Shown here piece after piece: positions 1-9,093 of a stretch of DNA of 64,000 bases. The stretch spans positions 1 through 64,000 of the forward strand of contig CANCCJ010000002.1 of the NCBI GenBank assembly GCA_947374535.1. Reading direction: 5' to 3'. Under the pieces are notes generated by a model. The model was given only the letters and a program-made list of their open reading frames with translations. It made no database searches and was not told the origin of the DNA. The position numbers were made by a program, and so were the translations under genes. This DNA is from Comamonadaceae bacterium. GTDB taxonomy: Bacteria; Pseudomonadota; Gammaproteobacteria; Burkholderiales; Burkholderiaceae. Each line of letters begins with the position of its first letter. Position 1 is the first letter of the stretch.

Positions 1-57
1 GCATGTAATTGCCTCGCTGCTTTGCCTGAGCACTTCGGTGCTCTTGCCAAACACAGA

Positions 58-89
58 AGCCTCACGAGCAATCGTGGGGCTTTTTCTTT
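58..89 (+). terminator. Rho-independent terminator
   Basis: A 10-bp stem (positions 58-67 with 72-81, one T-G wobble at 62/77) closed by a GCAA tetraloop is followed directly by a run of five T. A second small hairpin with a TTCG tetraloop lies just before it at 28-43. This probably ends a transcript whose gene lies left of the window. Because it sits inside the 5' part of the longer reading frame that begins at 38, it also argues that the following MntA remnant starts at 113 and not at 38. Confidence 0.7.
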
Positions 90-112
90 GGTCAATTGCA
101 AACAATAGCGGC

Positions 113-430
113 ATGGACACCACGCCTATTCTTTCGCTTCTGCAACAACGCCTAGCCACGTTGATGGCGGCCTATGCTTTTAGCAGCCGCATCAAGGATG
201 CAGGGCCGTACGCAAATACGGAGAGTGCCCTTGATTTGGCAGTTTTGGTAGAAGGTTATGCAGACCCCGTTTTGCTGTTTGAATTGGCGGGGGAATTGAA
301 TGAAAAGATTTACCTCGATCAGGCTAGCTGGATTCATGAAACGCATGGTCGGTTTTCGCAACGTGGCGGTGCACGAATACCAAACGCTGCATGCTGCTCA
401 AAGATGGCTTAACAGGCATTTGAGCAGTCC
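113..430 (+). pseudogene. Decayed MntA/HepT (nucleotidyltransferase/HEPN) toxin-antitoxin remnant
   Basis: The frame from ATG 113 reads like an MntA-type nucleotidyltransferase antitoxin: YAFSSR at residues 21-26 where the family has FGSR, then SALDLAVLVEGYADP. The first catalytic Asp of the DxD motif is Ala at residue 39, so the active site is broken. From about 306 the sequence turns into the C-terminal part of a HepT HEPN toxin. After a frame change it reads MKRMVGFRNVAVHEYQTL (336-389), with the RNxxxH ribonuclease motif intact (R at 357, H at 372). The bulk of hepT is missing. I infer a deletion that fused the two genes of one module, followed by frameshift decay. The 3' end is ill-defined and runs into the transaldolase gene on the other strand. 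Neither half is likely to be functional. Confidence 0.7.
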
Positions 431-444
431 TGCCGACGGCAGGA
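428..444 (-). terminator. Hairpin just after the transaldolase stop
   Basis: A perfect 7-bp inverted repeat, TCCTGCC and GGCAGGA with a 3-base loop, abuts the transaldolase stop codon. There is no T run after it on either strand, so it may be a factor-dependent terminator or an RNA 3'-end stabilising hairpin rather than a classical intrinsic terminator. Confidence 0.4.
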
Positions 445-1389
445 TCAGACGTGCATCAAGGCCTCTAACTTGATGGCATCCACACAGAACGCACGAATGC
501 CCTCGGCCAACTTCTCCGTCGCCATCGCATCTTCATTCATCGCGTAACGGAACGAAGCCTCGGTGTGATGCACCTCTGGCAAGTCCAACTGCATCGCCGC
601 CGACGCGCTCAAAGCTTGTGCCAACGGCTCGTTCGATGCACCCAACTGCGCCAGCAACTCAGGCGCTATGGTCAGCAAATCGCAACCCGCCAAGGCGGTG
701 ATTTGGCCCACGTTTCTAAAGCTCGCCCCCATCACCTCGGTCTGGATGCCGTGGCGTTTGTAGTGGTTATAAATCGCACGGACAGACTTCACCCCGGGGT
801 CGTTGGCATTGGCGTTGTCAGCTTCTATCCACGCGCTAGCTGCCGACTTTTTGTACCAGTCGTAAATGCGGCCCACGAAGGGTGAGATGAGTTGCACCTT
901 GGCGTCGCCACACGCCACCGCTTGGGCAAAGGAGAACAGCAAGGTCAAATTGGTGCGAATGCCTTCGCGCTCTAGTTCTGCCGCAGCTTGGATGCCTTCC
1001 CATGTGGAAGCAATTTTGATGAGCACACGTTCGCGCGTCACGCCCTGTGCTTCATACAAAGCCATGATGCGTTTGGCACGGGCCAAAGTCGCGGCTCTGT
1101 CAAAGCTCAAACGGGCATCCACTTCGGTGGACACGCGACCGGGAATGGTGGCCAAAATCTCGCACCCAAAGCGCACCAACAATCGGTCAATTTGTACGTC
1201 CATCGCCTCGCTGCCATGCGCGGCCACGGTGTCTTTGAGCAGGGGCAGGTATTCGGGCTTTTGCACCGCTTTCAAAATCAGCGATGGGTTGGTGGTGGCG
1301 TCTTGCGGCTGGAACTGAGCGAGTTGCTTGAAGTCGCCGGTGTCGGCCACAACGGTGGTGAATTGTTTGAGAGCGTCGAGTTGGTTCAT
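445..1389 (-). CDS. tal: Transaldolase
   Basis: Cytoplasmic enzyme of the non-oxidative pentose phosphate pathway, moving a dihydroxyacetone unit from sedoheptulose 7-phosphate to glyceraldehyde 3-phosphate through a Schiff base. The 314-residue product has the usual TalB length. The family signature [10 protein letters not shown] is at residues 30-39 and the Schiff-base lysine is K125 in [11 protein letters not shown]. The start is the ATG at 1389 ([10 protein letters not shown]), which matches the family N terminus; an in-frame extension to 1419 adds ten unlikely residues and enters the divergent promoter region. It stands alone, divergent from the GT9 gene. Confidence 0.95.
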   Translation of the reverse strand: MNQLDALKQFTTVVADTGDFKQLAQFQPQDATTNPSLILKAVQKPEYLPLLKDTVAAHGSEAMDVQIDRLLVRFGCEILATIPGRVSTEVDARLSFDRAATLARAKRIMALYEAQGVTRERVLIKIASTWEGIQAAAELEREGIRTNLTLLFSFAQAVACGDAKVQLISPFVGRIYDWYKKSAASAWIEADNANANDPGVKSVRAIYNHYKRHGIQTEVMGASFRNVGQITALAGCDLLTIAPELLAQLGASNEPLAQALSASAAMQLDLPEVHHTEASFRYAMNEDAMATEKLAEGIRAFCVDAIKLEALMHV

Positions 1390-1459
1390 GAATCGAATTA
1401 TCAGGCCGATCAAACGCATTGAAAGTCGCGCTCAAGGGGGATGGGATAATTTCAACACT

Positions 1460-2716
1460 ATGAAAATATCGACACAACGTGCAATCGATCGCTGGGTAGG
1501 CCAAGCGTTGTGCGCCCTACTTTCAGCTTGGTCCAAGCTCTTGGCTTTGTTGGCACCCACTGGGCACCAACACCGCAATGCCAAGCCACGCATTTTGGTG
1601 ATTCTGTTGTCCGAGATGGGCTCCGTCGTCTTGGCCAAAGCCATGTTTGACACACTCAAAGCCAAGCACCCAGGCGCCGACCTGCATGTGTTGCAACTCA
1701 AGAAAAACCAAGGCGTGATGCGCTTGCTGGGTTTTGTGCCAGAAGCCAATTTGCATTCGCTAGACGACGCATCGCTGGGCTCGCTGCTGCACGACCTGTG
1801 GCACACCACGCGCCATTTGCGCGCGTTGCAGCTGGACGGCGTGATCGACTGCGAACTGTTCTCGCGCATCAGCGCCTTGTTGAGCTACGCCTGCGGTGCC
1901 CGTGTGCGCGTGGGCTTTACCTCACACACACAAGAAGGTTTGTACCGCGGCAGCTTCATCAACGCGCCTGTGCCTTACAACACTTACCAACACATCAGCC
2001 TGCAATTTGTCGGCTTGGCCAAAGTGATGGAAGACGCACTCGCATGGACATCAGCGCAGTTGAACGACACCACGCACCGCCCACTCACCCGCTTTTTGCT
2101 GCCAGCCATCCAGCGTAGCCTGCCGCAATTGCCAGTGGACGCAACGGAGTTGCAAACTTTCCAAGACCGTTTGCGCGCTGACTTTGCCAGCTTCATGGGC
2201 AACCCCAAACGCGTGCTGCTGTATGTGAGCGGCGGCGCATTGCCCATTCGCGCATGGCCCGAAGACAGCTACATCGCATTGGCCAAAACTTTGATCGCCA
2301 ACGGCTGTGCCGTGGGCGTGATCGGCCTGCCCGAAGACACACCCCAAGCCCAGCGTGTGCTGCACGCGGTGAACAACCCGCTGTGCATTGGCCTGACCGG
2401 CTACACGCGCAATCTTCGCGAGCTGCTCATGCTCTTTCACAACGCTGAGTTGCTGGTGACCAACGATGGCGGTCCTGGCCACTTCGCCAGCCTCACCCCG
2501 ATTGACGTGATTGCCTTCTTCGGCCCCGAAACAGGCCGCTTGTATGGCCCCATCAGCGAACGTGCCACGGTGCTTGAATCGGGCATGGCTTGTTCACCTT
2601 GCCTGACCGCCTACAACCACCGCGACAGCTTTTGCGATGGTGACAACCAATGCCTCAAAGTCATCACCGTGGGTGAAGTTGAAAAACTGGTGCTGCACAA
2701 ATTGCAGTTGATTTGA
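1460..2716 (+). CDS. Glycosyltransferase family 9 (heptosyltransferase-like)
   Basis: A 418-residue GT-B fold protein of the ADP-heptose:LPS heptosyltransferase family. An N-terminal Rossmann strand (ILVILLSEMGS) is followed by the C-terminal nucleotide-sugar half, with VTNDGGPGHFASLT near residue 333 and FFGPETGRLYGP soon after; both are hallmark GT9 segments. It carries a roughly 40-residue N-terminal extension before the first strand. A late cysteine-containing stretch (SPCLTAYNHRDSFCDGDNQC) may form disulfides or bind metal. The next gene starts on the base after the stop codon, so the two are probably co-translated. A role in transferring a sugar to a surface glycan is inferred; the exact donor cannot be told from sequence. 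Confidence 0.8.
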   Translation: MKISTQRAIDRWVGQALCALLSAWSKLLALLAPTGHQHRNAKPRILVILLSEMGSVVLAKAMFDTLKAKHPGADLHVLQLKKNQGVMRLLGFVPEANLHSLDDASLGSLLHDLWHTTRHLRALQLDGVIDCELFSRISALLSYACGARVRVGFTSHTQEGLYRGSFINAPVPYNTYQHISLQFVGLAKVMEDALAWTSAQLNDTTHRPLTRFLLPAIQRSLPQLPVDATELQTFQDRLRADFASFMGNPKRVLLYVSGGALPIRAWPEDSYIALAKTLIANGCAVGVIGLPEDTPQAQRVLHAVNNPLCIGLTGYTRNLRELLMLFHNAELLVTNDGGPGHFASLTPIDVIAFFGPETGRLYGPISERATVLESGMACSPCLTAYNHRDSFCDGDNQCLKVITVGEVEKLVLHKLQLI

Positions 2717-5023
2717 ATGACCACACCCACATCGCCTCATCGCAGCCAGTTCTTCGTCCAAGCGCTGTTGACGCGTTGGCGCTATATCAAGTTTGGCTTG
2801 GTAGGCGCTAGCGGCACCGTGGTGAACTTGGCCGTGTTGTATGCGTGCCAAGAATTTTTATTGGCCTCCATCGCATCCAGCGAACAGCGCTTATACGCCT
2901 CGTTGGCCATTGCCATTTTGCTGGCGACGGTCAACAACTTTGTGTGGAACCGCCTCTGGACGTGGCGTGACCGCCATGCCGAGTTTCATGGCGGCATCGC
3001 CACACAGTTTGTGCGCTACGGTTTGGCTTCGTGGCTGGGAACCAGCGTGCAATACATCTCGACGCTGTGGCTCGCCCAGCATGTGCACTACTTGCTGGGT
3101 AACGTGCTGGCCATTGTGGTGGCGAGTGTCATCAACTACTTTGCCAACGACTGGTGGACCTTCAAAGGCAACCCGCGCGAGGTGTCGGACGACGAGCGCA
3201 CACAGCGCTACCAAAGCATCAGTTTGGGTTTGTTGCTGCTGGCCGTGTTGGTTTATATGTTTGACTTAGGCGGCGAAAACATTCCGCGCAATGGCGACGA
3301 GCTGGTATACAGCCATATCGCGTTCAAGACGTGGCTGCAAGCGAAAACCACAGGCGCGTGGCTGCCACTCGCCTCTGACCTCGACCACATGCGCAACACC
3401 AAGCCTCCGCTGCTGTTTTGGCAAGCGATGGTCGTGCCGTGGCTGGGCCTTGAGTGGAAGCTGTTGTGGCTGCGCGTTCCCAGCTTGTTCTACACCTTGG
3501 CGAATACGGCGTTGGTGGTGTGGGCCGCTCGCGCCTTGGCGACAGATTGGTTGCGCCACAAGCCTGAGCCCACACCTTTTCCCAAAGTGCTCAATGCCAA
3601 CACGCTGGGACTCATCGCCGGTTTGATTTTCTTGGGCTGCTTCAGCACCTACCGCTATGGCCGTCCCTACCTGACCAGCGCGATTGAAACCTTCTGGATG
3701 AACCTACCTTTTTGGTGGTTGCTGTGCCAAGTGTTGCGCGCGCGCAGCCAAGGCTTGCAAGGTGACACCTTCAAACCAACCCACCGTTTGTTTGTGGTGG
3801 CCGGCATCAGCTGGGGCATGGTGGCGTTGTACAAATCGTTTGTGCTGATAGCACCTTTGGCCGCCACGCTGTTCATCAGCCTGTGCTGGCTCAACCACAG
3901 CGCTTGGCGCACATGGTTTGCGCGTGTGGCGTTGAGCACCGCCTTCGCACTGGGCGTGTTCGCGCTTTGGTTTGTGGTCGACCCCGATCCCATGGGCGTT
4001 TGGCGTGAGTTTGTGGTGGGCGAAAACTGGGGCAAGGTCAGCGCGGGTGGCCCGAGTTATTGGCACACCGCGTTTGTGGGCGGCTTTAGCATTTGGGGGC
4101 AGGCCTTGGGCTTGTTGCAAAACGGCGCCTTGCTCGGTCCCCTCATCTTTGGCGTTGCGATTTGGGGTTTGTGCCAAATGCGCCCTGCTTGGCGCGCACG
4201 TCTGCGCGGCGTGGTGCAACCACAGGCCGTTCTGTGGATTTATGTGTTGTTACTGAGCGTCTTCTTCATGGTGCCCAGCCAACGTTCGGCGCGTTACCTG
4301 ATTCCCCTCATGCCGGTGATGAGCGTTTTGTGCGCCATCTGGCTTTGGCGCCTGCCGCTATGGGCGCAGCGCACGGCGATGGGTTTGGGAACCGTGTTCA
4401 GCTTTTTAGGCTTGGGCTTCTTGGGCTTGTTCTTGTGGGCCGGTTGGCGCATTGACCTCTACCCCCTTTGGGGTCGCCTCGGTCTGTTGCTGATTTTGGC
4501 TTTGCAGGTGCTGGCCTTGCTGCGTTTGTTTGGCACGCTGTTCTCGCGCGCTGGCACACAGACCTTGCAAGCCAGCTGGATTTGGTTGTTCGGTTTGGTG
4601 CTCAGTCTGTTTGCTTGGTTTGGCATGCTCAGCGCACCGCTGCACACCGCTGCCAACACCTATGCCCCAGAAGTGGTGGCGCAAGTGCAAGGCGCCAAGC
4701 TGGCCACGCCTAGCAACTTCAATGGTGACTTTGAGCGTTGGCGTTTTTTGATACCGGGCATAGGCAGCATCACACCGTACATGGACGATGAACCCAATGC
4801 AGAAGCAAACATAGCCCAACGTCTCAAGACATTTGATGCCGTGGTGGTGCACCGCTTCTGGAACGAAGCCGCACCGGATTGCGACCAAGCCCATTGCCAA
4901 ATCTTGGCGCAACGCATTGGCTTGCGTGGCCGCCATCCTGCGGGCGAAATTAACTTCAAAAGTTTGCAAACCCCAGAACGCGTTTTGTTCTGGCGGGAAT
5001 ACTTGTTGGTGAAGAAGCCTTAA
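2717..5023 (+). CDS. GtrA-like flippase domain fused to GT39/ArnT-type glycosyltransferase
   Basis: A 768-residue polytopic membrane protein with two modules. Residues about 20-150 form a four-helix GtrA domain (YIKFGLVGASGTVVNLAVLY, later FVWNRLWTWRD and FANDWWTFKG), a family that helps flip polyprenyl-phosphate sugars. From about residue 165 it is a GT-C glycosyltransferase of the PMT/ArnT type. The periplasmic loop motif PRNGDELVYSH is near residue 190, KPPLLFW near 230, followed by some ten hydrophobic segments and a soluble C terminus. Such enzymes take sugars from undecaprenyl phosphate on the periplasmic face. The fusion implies one protein both presents and uses the lipid-linked sugar. 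It starts directly after the GT9 stop and overlaps the next convergent gene by 4 bp. Confidence 0.82.
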   Translation: MTTPTSPHRSQFFVQALLTRWRYIKFGLVGASGTVVNLAVLYACQEFLLASIASSEQRLYASLAIAILLATVNNFVWNRLWTWRDRHAEFHGGIATQFVRYGLASWLGTSVQYISTLWLAQHVHYLLGNVLAIVVASVINYFANDWWTFKGNPREVSDDERTQRYQSISLGLLLLAVLVYMFDLGGENIPRNGDELVYSHIAFKTWLQAKTTGAWLPLASDLDHMRNTKPPLLFWQAMVVPWLGLEWKLLWLRVPSLFYTLANTALVVWAARALATDWLRHKPEPTPFPKVLNANTLGLIAGLIFLGCFSTYRYGRPYLTSAIETFWMNLPFWWLLCQVLRARSQGLQGDTFKPTHRLFVVAGISWGMVALYKSFVLIAPLAATLFISLCWLNHSAWRTWFARVALSTAFALGVFALWFVVDPDPMGVWREFVVGENWGKVSAGGPSYWHTAFVGGFSIWGQALGLLQNGALLGPLIFGVAIWGLCQMRPAWRARLRGVVQPQAVLWIYVLLLSVFFMVPSQRSARYLIPLMPVMSVLCAIWLWRLPLWAQRTAMGLGTVFSFLGLGFLGLFLWAGWRIDLYPLWGRLGLLLILALQVLALLRLFGTLFSRAGTQTLQASWIWLFGLVLSLFAWFGMLSAPLHTAANTYAPEVVAQVQGAKLATPSNFNGDFERWRFLIPGIGSITPYMDDEPNAEANIAQRLKTFDAVVVHRFWNEAAPDCDQAHCQILAQRIGLRGRHPAGEINFKSLQTPERVLFWREYLLVKKP

Positions 5024-5652
5024 GCCGCTTGTCCAGCGCGTCGCGCACGCCAAGTGCGCCACAACTGCACATGCAAGGCCAGCCACACAAAGGGGTCGAG
5101 TAACGCGTCCCACACATTGCCCGTGGGCAAACGCAGCAGCACATACACGGCCAGCACCGCCACGGCACTGAACACCCAGCGCTTGGGCACTTGCGTCCAA
5201 AGCAGCACGACAGCGATGAGTGCCAACACCAGCCACAAGCCCACAGACTCAAAACCCAGGGCATACAGCTGCGGATGAAAGAAAACTGGCCAGTAGTTCA
5301 AGGTGTCCACCCCCAAAGCCCAGCCCAGCATTACACCCAGCAGCGCCACAGCCGTGGGGGTGGTAACCACGGGCTCACGCAACTGCATCACATCAACCCA
5401 GCACCACAAGGCCCAAGCCACCAACACCAAGCTGGGGGTTTGAAACGCCAACGCCACATAGCCCGACAACACATCGGTACGCGGCAAGAGCATCACCACG
5501 GCCACGACGGCGGCAGGCCACAGGGTGGGCTTGAAGCGGTACGTCAAACGCAGCACCACGGCGGACATCACCAAAGCCCAAGAGAGCTTCACCCACACAG
5601 GCAAAAACACGGCTTGCGGCAAAACGGCGTGGGTCATCTCTGTCCAACTCAT
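5020..5652 (-). CDS. Hypothetical polytopic membrane protein
   Basis: A 210-residue protein made almost wholly of hydrophobic segments, about six or seven predicted helices, ending in a basic tail (WRTWRARRAGQAA). I do not recognise a named family. Its ATG overlaps the stop codon of the sialidase-like gene upstream (ATGA), so the two are translationally coupled and probably work together at the inner membrane. It overlaps the GtrA-GT39 gene tail to tail by 4 bp. Confidence 0.7.
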   Translation of the reverse strand: MSWTEMTHAVLPQAVFLPVWVKLSWALVMSAVVLRLTYRFKPTLWPAAVVAVVMLLPRTDVLSGYVALAFQTPSLVLVAWALWCWVDVMQLREPVVTTPTAVALLGVMLGWALGVDTLNYWPVFFHPQLYALGFESVGLWLVLALIAVVLLWTQVPKRWVFSAVAVLAVYVLLRLPTGNVWDALLDPFVWLALHVQLWRTWRARRAGQAA

Positions 5653-6872
5653 GATTTGCTCCTGGTGGAGCTGACTGGACAGTTGGGACGCAACTGTTTG
5701 AACGCGATCGCCTTGCGCATGTGTGTGTAGCTCAGCCAGACATCGGGCGGGTTGTGCATTGCCGCGGGGGATGCCGCCGCACCCATCGTCTGCGGCACTT
5801 CGATCAAGGTCGGGTACGAATATTCATCGGCTTTCACGCCATCGATCAAGGTGCGCGTGGTCCACGACAGCGGCTGGTTGGCCGAAGTGCTGAGCAACAA
5901 CACCTCACGGCCACGGCCAGCAGGGTTGTGCGCCAGCATCAAGCCACCAGACGACAAACGCAAAGCAGCAATGGAGGCTCCAGGGTTAGACAGCGTGAGG
6001 TTGCCTACGTCTTGCCAATGCGCGCCCGCGTCCAAGGTTTCAGAATGGGCCACCATTTCGGTAGGACTGTAATCACGCATGAAAGCCGACCAATGCGTGG
6101 GCGAGTGCGCCACCAACGTGGGCTGCAACACCTCGCGACGCTGCGTGATGCGGGTGATGCTTTGCATCTCCCCATCCGCATTTAAACGCACAGCCACGCC
6201 GTACTTGATGCCGATTTCAAAATACAAAGGCAACACAGCACCGCCATCGCGCAAGGGCAGCGGCACCGTGCGCACCAAGGTGCTGGTGTTGAACGCAGGC
6301 ACCAAAGCCGTGAGCGGCAGCGTACGCACCACCTTAAATTGCATGGGTGCTTGCTCCGTCAAATGCACCACGCGCGACGCCGCCCACCCCCCTAAACCCG
6401 TGGCGACCACAAACAAATGCAGGCGACCTTTGGCATCTGCCCATGCCACAGGGTTGCCGATGCGGCGAATTTGAATGCCAAGGTCTTTGCCCACCGTGTG
6501 GCGGTTCACCACCCACTGCGGGGCATCCCACGCTTGGGTGTCGCGGTCAAACGTGGATGAGGCGATTTGCACATCGGCCGCACTCTCACGCGTACCTGCA
6601 AACCAAAAGGCGGCCAAGGCTTTTTGCGCGTGCAAAGGATGCGTGTCAGGAAACGCCACCAAGCTGCTGGCATGCGCCGCCGGCACGCCCTCGGGCATGG
6701 GAATGAGGCCCTCGCGCACCACACGGTAGTCGGTGCAGCGTTGACCTTCAACCGCTTCTGGCACAACAGCGACTGGCACATCGGCACCCTGGGAAGACTG
6801 CCAGCGCCAACCGGCATCGCACATCGCCACAGCGAAAAGCAATGCAAGGCCAAGGCGTGAGGGTGTCTTCAT
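5649..6872 (-). CDS. Sialidase-like (BNR-repeat) exported protein
   Basis: A 407-residue protein that begins with a short basic region and hydrophobic stretch (MKTPSRLGLALLFAVAMCDAG), consistent with a signal peptide. A cysteine follows the hydrophobic core, so a lipoprotein is possible although the lipobox is poor. The body resembles the six-bladed sialidase/BNR fold: repeated blades with segments such as FWFAGTRES, YSPTEMVAHSETLDAGAHWQDV and YSYPTLIEV. The blade pattern and the Tyr-Ser-Tyr-Pro segment near the end are typical of exo-alpha-sialidase-like proteins, but I cannot assign the catalytic arginines with certainty. The coupled downstream membrane protein suggests a cell-envelope glycan role. 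Confidence 0.65.
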   Translation of the reverse strand: MKTPSRLGLALLFAVAMCDAGWRWQSSQGADVPVAVVPEAVEGQRCTDYRVVREGLIPMPEGVPAAHASSLVAFPDTHPLHAQKALAAFWFAGTRESAADVQIASSTFDRDTQAWDAPQWVVNRHTVGKDLGIQIRRIGNPVAWADAKGRLHLFVVATGLGGWAASRVVHLTEQAPMQFKVVRTLPLTALVPAFNTSTLVRTVPLPLRDGGAVLPLYFEIGIKYGVAVRLNADGEMQSITRITQRREVLQPTLVAHSPTHWSAFMRDYSPTEMVAHSETLDAGAHWQDVGNLTLSNPGASIAALRLSSGGLMLAHNPAGRGREVLLLSTSANQPLSWTTRTLIDGVKADEYSYPTLIEVPQTMGAAASPAAMHNPPDVWLSYTHMRKAIAFKQLRPNCPVSSTRSKS

Positions 6873-6934
6873 GCAAAAATTCTAACCAGTCACCCGCCCT
6901 CAGCTTTGCGCTGCGTACCCACTACAGTTCAACC

Positions 6935-7849
6935 ATGCAACAAACCACAGTCAAGAAAATTCTGATCCTCGGCGGCAGCGGCTTTGTGGGGCAGCATGTG
7001 TGCTCGCGCCTGAGCTTGCAACACCACCATGTCACCGTACCCACACGTCGATTGCCAGCGCGTCACATTCAAATGATGCCGGGCGTGTCAGTGGTGCAAG
7101 CCAATGTGCACGACCCCAAACAACTGCAAGCCTTGGTCCATGGCCACGATGTGGTCATCAACCTGATTGCCATCTTGCACGGCACGGAAGAAGAGTTCAC
7201 CCACGCGCACGTCACCTTACCCACCCATTTGGCGCGGGCTTGCCAAGCTGAGAACGTGACGCGACTGATTCACGTCAGCGCCTTGGGCGCCGATGTGCAC
7301 GGGCCCTCCATGTACCAGCGCAGCAAAGCCCGCGGCGAATTGGCGCTGCTGTCAGCCGCTCAAAAAGCACCGCTGGGTTTGACCCTCATTCGCCCCAGCG
7401 TGATCTTTGGCAAAGATGACCAGTTCATCAACCTGTTTGCCAAGCTGCAAAAGGTGTTTCCTGTCATGCCGCTCGCCGGTGCGAACACACGCTTTCAACC
7501 GGTCTGGGTGCACGATGTGGCACAAGCCATCGTGCATTGCGTCAACACGCCCAGCACCGAAGACCACGTGTTTGAAGCCTGCGGCCCCGACGTGATGACA
7601 CTGGCCGAATTGGTTCAACTCGCAGGCCGTTGGGTTGGCAAGCCCCGCCCCGTCATCTCTTTGCCCTACACCATCGGCTGGTTGCAAGCGCTGCTGATGG
7701 AGTTTGCGCCCGGCCCCACGCTGATGAGTCGTGACAACCTCGACTCGATGAAGGTCAACAACATCGCCAGCGGGCACTTGCCGGGCTTGCATGCCTTGGG
7801 GATTGCCGAACCCAAGTCGATCAAACGATTGTTCATCGCATCAAGATGA
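6935..7849 (+). CDS. NDUFA9-like NAD(P)-binding protein (atypical SDR)
   Basis: A 304-residue extended-SDR relative of the mitochondrial complex I subunit NDUFA9. The nucleotide-binding motif GGSGFVGQHV lies at residues 12-21, followed by HDVVINLIAILHG and the YQRSKARGE helix in the position of the YxxxK catalytic pair. Bacterial members are thought to act as NAD(P)-dependent reductases, possibly in quinone or lipid metabolism; the substrate is unknown. ATG 6935 (MQQTTVKKILILGG) places the Rossmann strand at the usual distance from the start. Its stop codon overlaps the Cca start (ATGA), so the genes form an operon. Confidence 0.85.
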   Translation: MQQTTVKKILILGGSGFVGQHVCSRLSLQHHHVTVPTRRLPARHIQMMPGVSVVQANVHDPKQLQALVHGHDVVINLIAILHGTEEEFTHAHVTLPTHLARACQAENVTRLIHVSALGADVHGPSMYQRSKARGELALLSAAQKAPLGLTLIRPSVIFGKDDQFINLFAKLQKVFPVMPLAGANTRFQPVWVHDVAQAIVHCVNTPSTEDHVFEACGPDVMTLAELVQLAGRWVGKPRPVISLPYTIGWLQALLMEFAPGPTLMSRDNLDSMKVNNIASGHLPGLHALGIAEPKSIKRLFIASR

Positions 7850-9093
7850 AAACTTACCTGGTCGGCGGTGCAGTCCGTGATGCCCTGATGGGCCACGCGG
7901 GGTCTGACCGTGACTGGGTGGTGGTGGGCGGAACGCCCGAGGCGTTAGTGGCGCAGGGTTATCAGCCCGTGGGCCGCGACTTTCCGGTGTTCTTGCACCC
8001 TGACACGCACGAAGAATATGCGTTGGCCCGCACCGAGCGTAAAACCGCACGCGGCTATCACGGCTTTGCAGTGCACGCCGCACCCGACGTCACGCTAGAG
8101 CAAGACCTCGCTCGGCGCGACCTGACCATCAACGCCATCGCGCAAGATGCGCATGGCCAACGCACTGACCCCTATGGCGGCGAACGCGACATTGCCGCCA
8201 AAGTGCTGCGCCATGTGACCGACGCCTTCCGCGAAGACCCAGTGCGGATCTTGCGCGTGGCCCGCTTTGCCGCTCGCTTTCCCGACTTCACCGTCGCACC
8301 AGAAACCGTGACGCTGATGCGCGAGATGGTGGCCGAGGGTGAAGTGGACGCCCTCGTGAGCGAGCGCGTGTGGCAAGAGTTGTCACGTGGCTTGATGGGC
8401 GCTAAACCCTCACGCATGCTGCAAGTTCTGCGCGAATGCGGTGCCTTGCAACGCTTGCTGCCCGAAGTAGACAAGCTCTACGGCGTGCCGCAACGCGCCG
8501 AATACCACCCCGAGATTGACACCGGCATTCACCTCGAAATGGTGCTGGACGCATCGGCCCGCATGAACGCGACACTCGAAGTGCGCTTTGCCTGCCTGTG
8601 CCACGACCTCGGCAAAGGCACCACGCCCGCCGACGTGCTACCCCGCCACATCGGTCACGAGCAACGCAGCGAAAAACTTGCCCGCGCCCTATGCCAACGT
8701 TGGCGCGTACCGGTGGACTGCAAAGAGCTGGCCGAGTTGGTAGCACGCGAGCACGGCAATATCCACCAAAGCGGGAGCTTTGGTGCTGAGGCTGTATTGC
8801 GATTGCTGGTGCGTTGCGATGCGTTGCGCAGACCTGAACGGTTCTTGCTCGCCCTACAGGCGTGTGCCTGTGATGCACGCGGGCGTTTGGGCAAAGAAGA
8901 TGAGGCTTATACGCAGGGGCCTCGATTGGCTTCGTTGTTAAAAGCAGCGCAGTCGGTAGATAGTGCGGTTGTCAGCGCTCAAGCCTTGCAAGAGGGCCTC
9001 AAAGGTCCCGCCGTTGGCGCGCGCTTAGACGCAGCACGATCAGCCGCAATTTCTGCGGCACTTGACATAGAAGGGAAATTCAAAGCACCTTAG
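7846..9093 (+). CDS. cca: Multifunctional CCA-adding enzyme (tRNA nucleotidyltransferase)
   Basis: Adds and repairs the 3' CCA of tRNAs using CTP and ATP. The 415-residue protein starts with the class II nucleotidyltransferase motif YLVGGAVRD (4-12) and the metal-binding pair D21/D23 in DRDWVVVGG. The neck region RRDLTINAIAQD and RILRVARFAARF follows. The C-terminal HD domain of the gammaproteobacterial/betaproteobacterial multifunctional type is present (CHDLGKG), giving phosphatase/phosphodiesterase activity. The length equals that of E. coli Cca. It overlaps the upstream NDUFA9-like gene by ATGA and the downstream DUF2905 gene tail to tail by 14 bp. Confidence 0.95.
   Translation: MKTYLVGGAVRDALMGHAGSDRDWVVVGGTPEALVAQGYQPVGRDFPVFLHPDTHEEYALARTERKTARGYHGFAVHAAPDVTLEQDLARRDLTINAIAQDAHGQRTDPYGGERDIAAKVLRHVTDAFREDPVRILRVARFAARFPDFTVAPETVTLMREMVAEGEVDALVSERVWQELSRGLMGAKPSRMLQVLRECGALQRLLPEVDKLYGVPQRAEYHPEIDTGIHLEMVLDASARMNATLEVRFACLCHDLGKGTTPADVLPRHIGHEQRSEKLARALCQRWRVPVDCKELAELVAREHGNIHQSGSFGAEAVLRLLVRCDALRRPERFLLALQACACDARGRLGKEDEAYTQGPRLASLLKAAQSVDSAVVSAQALQEGLKGPAVGARLDAARSAAISAALDIEGKFKAP

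Noticed and set aside
4406..5236. Open frame of 276 codons on the - strand
   Set aside because: It lies across the GtrA-GT39 gene and the next membrane protein; composition is Ala/Cys/Gln-biased as expected of a shadow frame.
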